Below, piece by piece: positions 1-6,344 of a DNA stretch of 7,580 nt (the first letter of the stretch is position 1; every line of letters starts with the position of its first letter). The stretch spans positions 1-7,580 of the forward strand of contig JAWLFI010000124.1 of the NCBI GenBank assembly GCA_041685645.1, written 5' to 3'. Position numbers and translations under genes: made by a program. This stretch comes from JAWLFI01 sp041685645. GTDB lineage: Bacteria > Bacteroidota > Bacteroidia > Chitinophagales > Saprospiraceae. The notes under the pieces are model-generated. The model ran no database searches and was not told the DNA's origin. It was given only the letters and a program-made list of their open reading frames with translations.

Positions 1-140
1 GAATCAGCCCAAATGTCCGGTTCATGCATATACAAACAGAAAAAAGGAGTTTTTTCATTGAGCGCCGCCTCAAGCGGCCGATGATCTAACGTTCGTAAAT
101 CCCGCTTGAACCACACTACATTTGCCACCGAACGAGGCAT
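1..140 (-). CDS. Photolyase/cryptochrome family protein, N-terminal fragment (cut by window edge)
   Basis: The minus strand reads open from an ATG at 140-138 to the window edge, giving 46 codons. The translation carries VVWFKRDLRTLDHRPLEAAL at residues 8-27 and LYMHEPDIW at about residues 36-44. These match the start of the photolyase alpha/beta antenna-binding domain (typically WFRRDLRxxDNxxL, then a beta strand near xYxxEPxLW). Members are FAD flavoproteins of roughly 450-520 residues that repair UV pyrimidine dimers with blue light or act as light sensors. The FAD-binding part lies outside the window, so CPD photolyase, (6-4) photolyase and cryptochrome cannot be told apart. The start is forced: the preceding in-frame codon is the TAA of the SDR gene, and the two genes abut without a spacer. 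They are probably cotranscribed and translationally coupled. Confidence 0.82.
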   Translation of the reverse strand, partial: MPRSVANVVWFKRDLRTLDHRPLEAALNEKTPFFCLYMHEPDIWAD

Positions 141-836
141 TTATACTCTCAATTTAGACATGCCTCCATCCACTCCTACGATCTGCCCACTTATCCAGGA
201 TGCTTTATCACTCAACAAGAATTGAGTCATGTAGGCTATATCTTTGGGCTGGCCAACGCGTTTTAGAGGATGACGATCATCTGCATTTTCTCGCTTGCTG
301 TCTGAACTCAATAGCTGCTTTGCCAGAGGCGTATCAACTAAAGAGGGCGCAATCGCATTGATTCGAATCTTGGGTGCCCATTCTGATGCCAGGGTTCGAA
401 CCAGACCTTCCACCGCTCCTTTGGCCGCTGATATAGAGGCGTGAAAGGGCATTCCTTGCTGTACAGCAACTGTGGAGTACATGACCACCGCGGGTGCATC
501 CGCTTTCTTTAAAGCCTTTTGAAAATGAGAAATCACTTGCACTGCTCCCAGTACGTTCACATTAAAGTCCTGCGTAAAGTCCTTGGCTTTTAAAGAACGG
601 AAGGGTTTGAGATTAATAGACCCCGGACAATATACCAGAGCATCCACCACCTCCGGAAAATCATGGGACTTCCATTCTTCTCCCAAGATATCTCCCTCTT
701 TGTGTTGGACTCCATCGGGTAGATTTTCTGAAGACCTCGAGATATTTGTTACTTCGTATCCATCATCGAGTAATAATTGAGCCACTTCACGCCCAATTCC
801 TCCCGTCGCTCCTACTATAATCGCCTGTTTCTTCAT
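141..836 (-). CDS. Short-chain dehydrogenase/reductase-like protein with altered catalytic residues
   Basis: A 231-residue single-domain Rossmann protein of normal SDR length. The cofactor loop GATGGIG (residues 9-15, pattern GxxxGxG) is intact, Asn94 lies in the FNVNVLGA helix, the NNAG-equivalent reads YCPG (69-72), and the late APSLVDTP loop (163-170) and the SGQIVGVDGG end (216-225) are typical of classical SDRs. The active site is not typical. Aligning VVMYSTVAV (117-125) and FHASISAAKGAVEGL (131-145) with the classical S-x12-YxxxK pattern places Thr122 at the Ser and Ile135 (codon ATA) at the Tyr, while Lys139 is kept. It may bind NAD(P) without classical dehydrogenase chemistry, or act by another mechanism. 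The substrate is unknown. It sits after the terminator at 913-946, so it needs its own promoter in 837-912, where I see no convincing TAnnTTTG box. The photolyase gene follows immediately. AAGGT just before the ATG is a poor ribosome site. Confidence 0.92.
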   Translation of the reverse strand: MKKQAIIVGATGGIGREVAQLLLDDGYEVTNISRSSENLPDGVQHKEGDILGEEWKSHDFPEVVDALVYCPGSINLKPFRSLKAKDFTQDFNVNVLGAVQVISHFQKALKKADAPAVVMYSTVAVQQGMPFHASISAAKGAVEGLVRTLASEWAPKIRINAIAPSLVDTPLAKQLLSSDSKRENADDRHPLKRVGQPKDIAYMTQFLLSDKASWISGQIVGVDGGMSKLRV

Positions 837-912
837 ACCTTATAATTTTAGTACTATTACAAATCAAAAGCTAGTTTGTTAATTCTTTTTGTCATTTGGA
901 TGAAACTTCTAC

Positions 913-946
913 AAAAAAACCCCTTCGCCAATATCCGGCGAAGGGG
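913..946 (-). terminator. Rho-independent terminator of the DUF4397 repeat gene
   Basis: A perfect 10-bp GC-rich stem, CCCCTTCGCC at 920-929 and GGCGAAGGGG at 937-946, encloses a 7-base loop. On the minus strand it is followed directly by seven T (A7 at 913-919 on the plus strand). It lies 23 bases past the stop codon of the large minus-strand gene and 77 bases before the SDR start. There is no U-tract in the plus orientation, so it acts on minus-strand transcripts only. It separates the repeat gene from the SDR/photolyase pair. Confidence 0.9.
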
Positions 947-969
947 TGATAAACAATCAATACACAAAA

Positions 970-3396
970 TTACTGAACAACAAGCTTCTTACTTATTAAA
1001 CCCTCCGCGGTAACGATCTCTACCGTGTACAATCCTTTGGCCAATTGACCAACTTTTAGATCCACCGTATTTCGGCCAACAAAAAGGTCTCCTCTAAAGG
1101 GTTGACTTACAATTTTACCGCTTAAGTCCCGAATATTTACATCTACTCCACTTCCTATCTCCTCATCTAATTCAAGAGTCAGTGTCGCGCGATTAGTGGC
1201 CGGATTAGGGAAAACGGAAACATCTCCTCGTATCACTTGATCTGAGCTCGTGGACAAGGGCAATTCCAATACTGTTCCATCAGCCAAAACAGCGTATAAA
1301 CCGAAACCGGGATCGTCCATATTTTCTGGCTCAAAAAATCCGGATGCCATAACAGTTGCTGCTCCACCTTCCAGTCCACTTAAAGGAGCCGTATATGACA
1401 ACAGCACATCTGGATCGCCAGCTGCTGTAATGTCTATGGTATAATCATCAGCAGGAACATTTAAATAATCTGTCTGATCTGTAAAGGACAACCCATCAGC
1501 CAACTGCGCCACATCTCTGGCAAAAACATCTACTGAAGGGGCATCCGGAGAGCCATGAAAAATGACGAAATCCACACCATCATCTTCTGCGGATTCTCGC
1601 GCAGGTGTCACCACTTCTAAGTTGAATGGTGCTTCCATATCCCCGACAATTCCGTTGGCTATCAATTGATACGTTTCATTCGGCTCCAATATGAAATCAA
1701 AATCTACAAGAATATCATCCGGGCTCGAACTTCCAGCCAACGCCACTCCCACATTCAGATTAACTCCAGCAGGCACATCTAGGTATTCCGTAGCTGTTCT
1801 AAATTCAAAATCCTGAATAAAGGGATCATCATTGACCCAGACGTCAACCGTAGGTGACGGAGAATTGTGAATCACTTGCAGTCGGGCTGTATTTTGTACA
1901 GGCGGCAATGCTATTAAACCTCCACTGGGAAGTACTGCCAATAATGCAAATTCGGGGTCATCCGCTGTCTCTGGGTTGATAAAACCAGAAGCAATAACGG
2001 CAGCTGCCTGTCCATCTAAAGGAGTCAGAGGAGCCAAAAATGATCCGACGATCACATCCGAACCTGCTGGTTTCACATCAACAGTGTAATTAGAGGCCGG
2101 CACATTGATATACTCTGTTGCCTCTCCAAATGCCAACCCTTCTATTAATGTAGCTACATCTCTCGCCTCTACATCAACAGCAGGGGCATCTGTAGCTCCG
2201 TGAACAATCACAAAGTCTACACCATCAGATTCTGCAACTAAGCGCGAAGGAGATACTATATCCAAATCAAAAGGTGTGTCCATGTCTCCAACTATTCCGT
2301 TCGCGACTGCCAGGTAATTTTCATCGGGATCCAATAAGAAGTCAAAATCGACTAAAATATCACTCGTGTCTGAACTCCCGGCCAAAGCTATTCCAATATT
2401 CAAATTTACGCCCGCAGGCACTTGAACGTACGGCGTGGCTGATCGATACTCAAAATCCGTCAGGAATGGTTCATTATTCACCCAAATATCAACTGTCGGT
2501 GAAGGAGAGTTATGCACAATTTGCAAGTTGGCCGTATTGATCACAGCATCCAGTTCCAAAAATGTACCATCAGGAAGAACTACAAATAAACCGAAAGCCG
2601 GATCATCCATACCCGGATCTAAAAATCCACTCGCGATGACAGTTGCCGCTCCGCCTTCCAGTCCGGAAAGATCCGCAGCATATGAGGCAAGGATTGGTTC
2701 CGTACCTGCGCCTTTAATGTCAATGATGTATTCATCTGCCTCAACATTGATATAGTCAGTGTTTTCTGCGAAGCTCAAATCATCGGCCAATTGTGCTACA
2801 TCTCGTGCAAACACATCCACAGCGGGCGCATCTGTCGAACCGTGAAATATCGTGAAATCAACGCCATCAGCCTCTGCTTCCTGACGGGCCGGGGAAATTA
2901 ACTCTAAATTAAATGGAGTATCCATATCTCCCACAATACCATTAGCAATCACCTGGTAATTTTCGTCGGGGTCTAATAAGAAGTCAAAATCGACTAAAAT
3001 ATCACTCGTGTCTGAACTCCCGGCTAATGCTATCCCCACATTTAAATTTACTCCTGCGGCAACTTCCAGATAGGAAGTCGCTGTCCGATATTCGACATCC
3101 GTCAAAAAGGGCTCGTCATTCACCCAAATATCAACCGTTGGAGACGGCGAATTGTGCACTATTTGCAAGTTAGCCGTGTTATCGACTGATTCCAACTCTA
3201 AAAATGTACCATCTGGTAAGACGACAAATAAACCGAAAGCAGGATCATCCATACCGGGATCTAAAAATCCACTTGCGATGACAGTTGCCGCTCCGCCTTC
3301 CAATCCGGAAAGATCCGCAGCATATGAGGCAAGGATTGGCTCCGTACCTGCGCCTTTAATGTCAATAATGTATTCATCTGCCTCAACATTGATATA
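970..3396 (-). CDS. C-terminal part of secreted copper/DUF4397 repeat protein with T9SS sorting domain (same gene as 3497-5008)
   Basis: These are 808 codons plus TAA, continuing the gene interrupted by the N gap. The part opens inside the second DUF4397 domain of unit 2 (YINVEADEY), then carries units 3, 4 and 5, each a pair of DUF4397 domains. The first domain of each pair starts near LQIVHNSPSPTVDIWVN, the second near FTIFHGSTDAPAVDVFARD. The last 94 residues after LELPL form a type A T9SS C-terminal domain (Por secretion tail): VSVFPNPATN near its start, the G-x-Y-T-V-E-I strand, and a KKLVVQ end. In this system the tail directs the protein across the outer membrane and is usually cleaved, leaving it secreted or surface-attached. 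DUF4397 has no established biochemical function. Apparent start codons near the gap belong to another frame and are artefacts. A terminator follows at 913-946. Confidence 0.93.
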   Translation of the reverse strand, partial: YINVEADEYIIDIKGAGTEPILASYAADLSGLEGGAATVIASGFLDPGMDDPAFGLFVVLPDGTFLELESVDNTANLQIVHNSPSPTVDIWVNDEPFLTDVEYRTATSYLEVAAGVNLNVGIALAGSSDTSDILVDFDFLLDPDENYQVIANGIVGDMDTPFNLELISPARQEAEADGVDFTIFHGSTDAPAVDVFARDVAQLADDLSFAENTDYINVEADEYIIDIKGAGTEPILASYAADLSGLEGGAATVIASGFLDPGMDDPAFGLFVVLPDGTFLELDAVINTANLQIVHNSPSPTVDIWVNNEPFLTDFEYRSATPYVQVPAGVNLNIGIALAGSSDTSDILVDFDFLLDPDENYLAVANGIVGDMDTPFDLDIVSPSRLVAESDGVDFVIVHGATDAPAVDVEARDVATLIEGLAFGEATEYINVPASNYTVDVKPAGSDVIVGSFLAPLTPLDGQAAAVIASGFINPETADDPEFALLAVLPSGGLIALPPVQNTARLQVIHNSPSPTVDVWVNDDPFIQDFEFRTATEYLDVPAGVNLNVGVALAGSSSPDDILVDFDFILEPNETYQLIANGIVGDMEAPFNLEVVTPARESAEDDGVDFVIFHGSPDAPSVDVFARDVAQLADGLSFTDQTDYLNVPADDYTIDITAAGDPDVLLSYTAPLSGLEGGAATVMASGFFEPENMDDPGFGLYAVLADGTVLELPLSTSSDQVIRGDVSVFPNPATNRATLTLELDEEIGSGVDVNIRDLSGKIVSQPFRGDLFVGRNTVDLKVGQLAKGLYTVEIVTAEGLISKKLVVQ
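2726..3396 (-). repeat. 671-bp tract identical to 3567-4237
   Basis: Reading both copies base by base at offset 841, I find no difference from 2726 to 3396 against 3567 to 4237. The first mismatch on the left is G2725 against A3566. On the right the copy at 4237 continues with A, while the contig starting after the gap continues with G. The identical tract is longer than the 642-bp period, which explains why a short-read assembly broke here. It implies very recent duplication or gene conversion. Confidence 0.85.
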
Positions 3397-3496
3397 NNNN
3401 NNNNNNNNNNNNNNNNNNNNNNNNNNNNNNNNNNNNNNNNNNNNNNNNNNNNNNNNNNNNNNNNNNNNNNNNNNNNNNNNNNNNNNNNNNNNNNNN
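3397..3496. other. Assembly gap of 100 N within the repeat array
   Basis: Exactly 100 N, the usual placeholder for a gap of unknown size. The 99 bases before it (3298-3396) are identical to the 99 bases after it (3497-3595). Both flanks end on whole codons (Tyr at 3396-3394, Glu at 3499-3497) but in frames that disagree across 100 bases. Removing 199 bases (the N run plus one copy of the flank) reconciles the frame and restores the 642-bp period, giving a continuous gene of 3840 bp and 1279 residues. Any whole number of extra 642-bp units would also keep the frame. Confidence 0.97.
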
Positions 3497-5008
3497 TTCC
3501 AATCCGGAAAGATCCGCAGCATATGAGGCAAGGATTGGCTCCGTACCTGCGCCTTTAATGTCAATAATGTATTCATCTGCCTCAACATTGATATAGTCAG
3601 TGTTTTCTGCGAAGCTCAAATCATCGGCCAATTGTGCTACATCTCGTGCAAACACATCCACAGCGGGCGCATCTGTCGAACCGTGAAATATCGTGAAATC
3701 AACGCCATCAGCCTCTGCTTCCTGACGGGCCGGGGAAATTAACTCTAAATTAAATGGAGTATCCATATCTCCCACAATACCATTAGCAATCACCTGGTAA
3801 TTTTCGTCGGGGTCTAATAAGAAGTCAAAATCGACTAAAATATCACTCGTGTCTGAACTCCCGGCTAATGCTATCCCCACATTTAAATTTACTCCTGCGG
3901 CAACTTCCAGATAGGAAGTCGCTGTCCGATATTCGACATCCGTCAAAAAGGGCTCGTCATTCACCCAAATATCAACCGTTGGAGACGGCGAATTGTGCAC
4001 TATTTGCAAGTTAGCCGTGTTATCGACTGATTCCAACTCTAAAAATGTACCATCTGGTAAGACGACAAATAAACCGAAAGCAGGATCATCCATACCGGGA
4101 TCTAAAAATCCACTTGCGATGACAGTTGCCGCTCCGCCTTCCAATCCGGAAAGATCCGCAGCATATGAGGCAAGGATTGGCTCCGTACCTGCGCCTTTAA
4201 TGTCAATAATGTATTCATCTGCCTCAACATTGATATAATCAGTGTTTTCTGCGAAGCTCAAATCATCGGCCAATTGTGCTACATCTCGCGCAAATACGTC
4301 CACAGCGGGCGCATCTGTCGAACCGTGAAATATCGTAAAATCAACGCCATCAGCCTCTGCTTCCTGACGGGCCGGGGAAATTAACTCCAAATTGAATGGA
4401 GTATCCATATCTCCCACAATACCATTAGCAATCAATTGATAAGACTCGCCTGCCTCGAGAGTATAATCAAAATCGACAATAATGTCACTCGTATCTGAAC
4501 TTCCGGCTAATGCTATCCCCACATTTAAATTTACTCCTGCGGCAACTTCCAGATAGGAAGTCGCTGTCCGATATTCGACATCCGTCAAAAAGGGCTCATC
4601 GTTCACCCAGATATCCACCGTGGGTGAGGGCGAGTTATGTACGATTTGCAAGTCTGCTGTATTGCTTTGTTCTGGTTCAACGGTTATAGTGCCCACCATA
4701 CCCAAAGCAACATGGGGTGTGCATTCATAATCGTAAAACCCTTCCTCCTCAAAGACATATTCGTAAGTCCAACCCGTCGCAGAAGGACCTGAATAAAAGG
4801 AGTCGGGATTACCGGGATAAGTCATTTGACGACCATCCACATTATGAGACCCCTGAACATTTTCCCAGATTACTGTATCTCCGACTGTGATGACTAAATC
4901 TTCCGGAGTAAATTGATTACTGCTTACTTCCACCATATGAGAAGTCTGCGACCAGGCGGCACTACTTAACAACAGTGCTAGAATAATGAGTAAATAATTG
5001 CGCAACAT
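3497..5008 (-). CDS. N-terminal part of secreted protein: signal peptide, plastocyanin-like copper domain, DUF4397 repeats
   Basis: 504 codons from ATG 5008-5006 to the N gap; the gene continues at 3396-970. Residues 1-21 are a classical signal peptide (short basic start, Leu/Ile-rich core, AWSQ near the cleavage point). Residues 24-112 form a plastocyanin/cupredoxin domain with a complete apparent type-1 copper set: His55 (GSHNV), Cys96, His99 and Met104 in YECTPHVALGMVG, the spacing CxxHxxxxM of plastocyanins. From residue 117 come DUF4397 units 1 and 2, the second cut by the gap. Cupredoxins carry single electrons; a role for one at the head of a large T9SS-exported protein is unknown, and surface redox, copper binding or plain structural use are all possible. 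A TAAGCTTG box at 5117-5110 with GTTG 19 bases upstream is a possible promoter. pyrD lies 177 bases upstream, and cotranscription is not evident. Confidence 0.93.
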
Positions 5009-5015
5009 AGATTTG

Positions 5016-5051
5016 ATTTTGGTTATAAAATTCTATTGTTAAAACCAAAAT
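5016..5051. repeat. 9-bp inverted repeat in the leader of the repeat-protein gene
   Basis: ATTTTGGTT (5016-5024) and AACCAAAAT (5043-5051) are perfect reverse complements separated by 18 bases, the inner arm 7 bases from the ATG at 5008. It could be an operator or a weak leader hairpin that includes the start region. AT-rich arms of this length can arise by chance, so no regulator is proposed. Confidence 0.35.
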
Positions 5052-5109
5052 AAACCCCGAAAGGTTGGCTGCTTTCTCCGCTATTTCAATTTCGAGAAAT
5101 TAGGTGACA

Positions 5110-5140
5110 CAAGCTTATAATAGTATAAAGAATCACCAAC
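5110..5140 (-). promoter_or_regulatory. Possible Bacteroidota-type promoter for the repeat-protein gene
   Basis: On the minus strand GTTG (5140-5137), 19 bases, then TAAGCTTG (5117-5110). The phylum's consensus is TTTG at -33 and TAnnTTTG at -7, so each box has one mismatch. It would give a leader of about 95 bases. An overlapping alternative is a sigma70-like pair, TTGCCA (5149-5144), 16 bases, TATACT (5127-5122). Either fits the 177-bp gap between pyrD and this gene. Confidence 0.3.
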
Positions 5141-5185
5141 GATTGGCAAGTTTGTTTCGTTTGTAAATGCTAATTGTATTTAAAT

Positions 5186-6211
5186 TTACAACTTTCGCAA
5201 TATGGATCGCACCATGCCTGGACCTTCATAAACCAATCCGGAGTATATTTGAACCAAATCTGCACCGGCCTCTAATTTTTCCCGAACTTGTTCTTCAGTC
5301 CTTACACCGCCGACTCCTATCAATACAAAATCTGACCCCAAAGCGGCTCGCATACGACTCAACCACAGTGTCGATTCTTCGTGCAGGGGAGCCCCACTCA
5401 AACCTCCACCACCGATCTCCCTGAGTTTTTCTTCGTCCGTCAACAAATTCTCTCTGCGAATCGTCGTATTGCTCACAACGCAGCCCGCGAGCTGATTGCC
5501 CTTGACTACTTCGACAATATCATCTAATTGATTGAGAGAGAGATCCGGCGCTATTTTGAGCAAAATGGGCTTCGGATGGTCTTTTCTTCGATTCAGCTCC
5601 TGAAGCTGAGAAAGCAATTGATCCAGAGGGGCTTTATCCTGCAACTCTCTCAACCCCGGCGTGTTGGGAGAACTTACATTCACCACAAAATAATCAACAA
5701 ATGGAAAAAGTGCAGTAAACGCAGCTTCGTAGTCTTTGTGGGCCTCTGCATTAGGCGTCCATTTATTCTTCCCAATATTTCCCCCAATAATTAGATGGGC
5801 AGGTCGCTCAGTATTCTTCAATCGCTCAACACAGGCCGCAACACCGTCGTTATTAAATCCCAATCTATTAATCAGCGCCTGATCTTTGGGGAGCCGAAAT
5901 AATCTCGGCTTTTCATTGCCCGCTTGAGGCTCTGGCGTCACCGTGCCAATTTCCACAAAGCCAAAACCCAAATGAGCCATAGCAGAAAAGTACTTCCCAT
6001 CCTTATCGAATCCCGCAGCCAGACCTATGGGATTCACAAACTCCAACCCCATGCATTCCACGGGATGCCAGTCGCGAGACCTTTTACCCAATGGCGGAAA
6101 CATCCAGGATCCCCATCGCCACCGAAGAACCCACTGAAAAATCCGCATCGTCATCCCATGCACCTTTTCGGCATCCCACAAAAACAATATTGATTTCAGA
6201 ACTTTCCACAT
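5186..6211 (-). CDS. pyrD: Dihydroorotate dehydrogenase (quinone), class 2
   Basis: This enzyme oxidises dihydroorotate to orotate with FMN and passes the electrons to membrane quinone; it is the fourth step of pyrimidine synthesis. The 341-residue protein has the class 2 layout. Residues 1-40 are the extra N-terminal, partly hydrophobic membrane-associating segment (KVLKSILFLWDAEKVHGMTM). Then come NPIGLAAGFDKDG (60-72), IGTVTPEPQAGNEKPRLFRL (88-107), INRLGFNND (114-122), NVSSPNTPGLR (178-188) with the likely catalytic base Ser181, LLKIAPDLS (217-225), SNTT (247-250), and the FMN phosphate loops GGGLSG (268-273) and GVGG (299-302). Length and motifs are complete. The start is fixed by the family-like N-terminus. 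A TATTTTTG box lies only 4 bases before the ATG, so the transcript may be nearly leaderless. No clear terminator follows. It is divergent from trpS. Confidence 0.97.
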   Translation of the reverse strand: MWKVLKSILFLWDAEKVHGMTMRIFQWVLRWRWGSWMFPPLGKRSRDWHPVECMGLEFVNPIGLAAGFDKDGKYFSAMAHLGFGFVEIGTVTPEPQAGNEKPRLFRLPKDQALINRLGFNNDGVAACVERLKNTERPAHLIIGGNIGKNKWTPNAEAHKDYEAAFTALFPFVDYFVVNVSSPNTPGLRELQDKAPLDQLLSQLQELNRRKDHPKPILLKIAPDLSLNQLDDIVEVVKGNQLAGCVVSNTTIRRENLLTDEEKLREIGGGGLSGAPLHEESTLWLSRMRAALGSDFVLIGVGGVRTEEQVREKLEAGADLVQIYSGLVYEGPGMVRSILRKL

Positions 6212-6215
6212 AGTG

Positions 6216-6223
6216 CAAAAATA
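6216..6223 (-). promoter_or_regulatory. Candidate -7 box (TATTTTTG) of pyrD
   Basis: The minus strand reads TATTTTTG at 6223-6216, an exact match to TAnnTTTG, followed by CACT and the pyrD ATG. No TTTG is found about 19 bases upstream. If used, transcription would begin at or within a few bases of the start codon, giving a leaderless or near-leaderless message. A chance AT-rich match is possible. Confidence 0.35.
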
Positions 6224-6316
6224 GAATTATTCTTCATCTCCGCCCTCTTAGCGCTGCCTTTCGTCACAAACTGCACAAAAGCCCGCGATGGTGCTAGAAA
6301 AAACAAGCTTAGCTAT

Positions 6317-6324
6317 TACCTTTG
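6317..6324 (+). promoter_or_regulatory. Candidate -7 box (TACCTTTG) of trpS
   Basis: TACCTTTG is an exact TAnnTTTG match ending 20 bases before the ATG at 6345. It would put the transcript start near 6330 and leave a leader of about 15 bases. It lies inside the upstream-extended reading frame from 6288, so it argues for the later start of trpS. No good -33 TTTG is visible near 6291-6298. Confidence 0.45.
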
Positions 6325-6344
6325 TAGGGAACAATATTAAATTC

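Larger units (their letters stand above)
1255..4660 (-). repeat. Tandem array of five 642/645-bp units, each encoding two DUF4397 domains
   Basis: In coding order: unit 1 is 4660-4019, unit 2 is 4018-3178 (containing the N gap), unit 3 is 3177-2536, unit 4 is 2535-1891 (645 bp, one extra codon), and unit 5 is 1890-1255. Anchoring on the DNA for the HNSPSPTVD stretch gives offsets of 642, 841, 642 and 645 bp. The odd 841 equals 642 plus 199, which is exactly the 100 N plus a 99-bp duplicated flank. Unit 5 is the most divergent, units 2 and 3 are identical at DNA level, and unit 4 is mosaic. Each 214-residue unit is itself an internal duplication of the DUF4397 fold, so at least ten domains are encoded. 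The number of middle units is uncertain. Confidence 0.93.

Noticed and set aside
837..912. TAGCTTTTG as a promoter box for the SDR gene
   Set aside because: It has one base too many for TAnnTTTG and no -33 partner; a promoter is expected here but I cannot place it.
3383..3588. Two overlapping minus-strand reading frames across the N run, suggesting two genes or a frameshift
   Set aside because: The frame conflict is created by the arbitrary 100-base gap length; merging the 99-bp duplicated flanks gives one continuous frame.
3993..4238. Plus-strand open frames inside the array (also 3152-3396, 2435-2755 and 1250-1444) with similar products
   Set aside because: They recur only because the antisense of each repeat unit is open; they have no family resemblance and lie wholly within the secreted-protein gene.
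1255..4660. CRISPR or other small-repeat array
   Set aside because: The period is 642-645 bp, in frame and fully coding, with no short repeat/spacer alternation.
5161..5191. 8-bp inverted repeat TTGTAAAT/ATTTACAA overlapping the pyrD stop codon, as a terminator
   Set aside because: The stem is AT-only apart from one pair, the left arm is not followed by a U-tract, and it overlaps coding sequence; too weak to call.
5528..6193. Plus-strand open frames opposite pyrD (5528-5794, 5924-6193)
   Set aside because: Shadow frames of a full-length pyrD with intact motifs.
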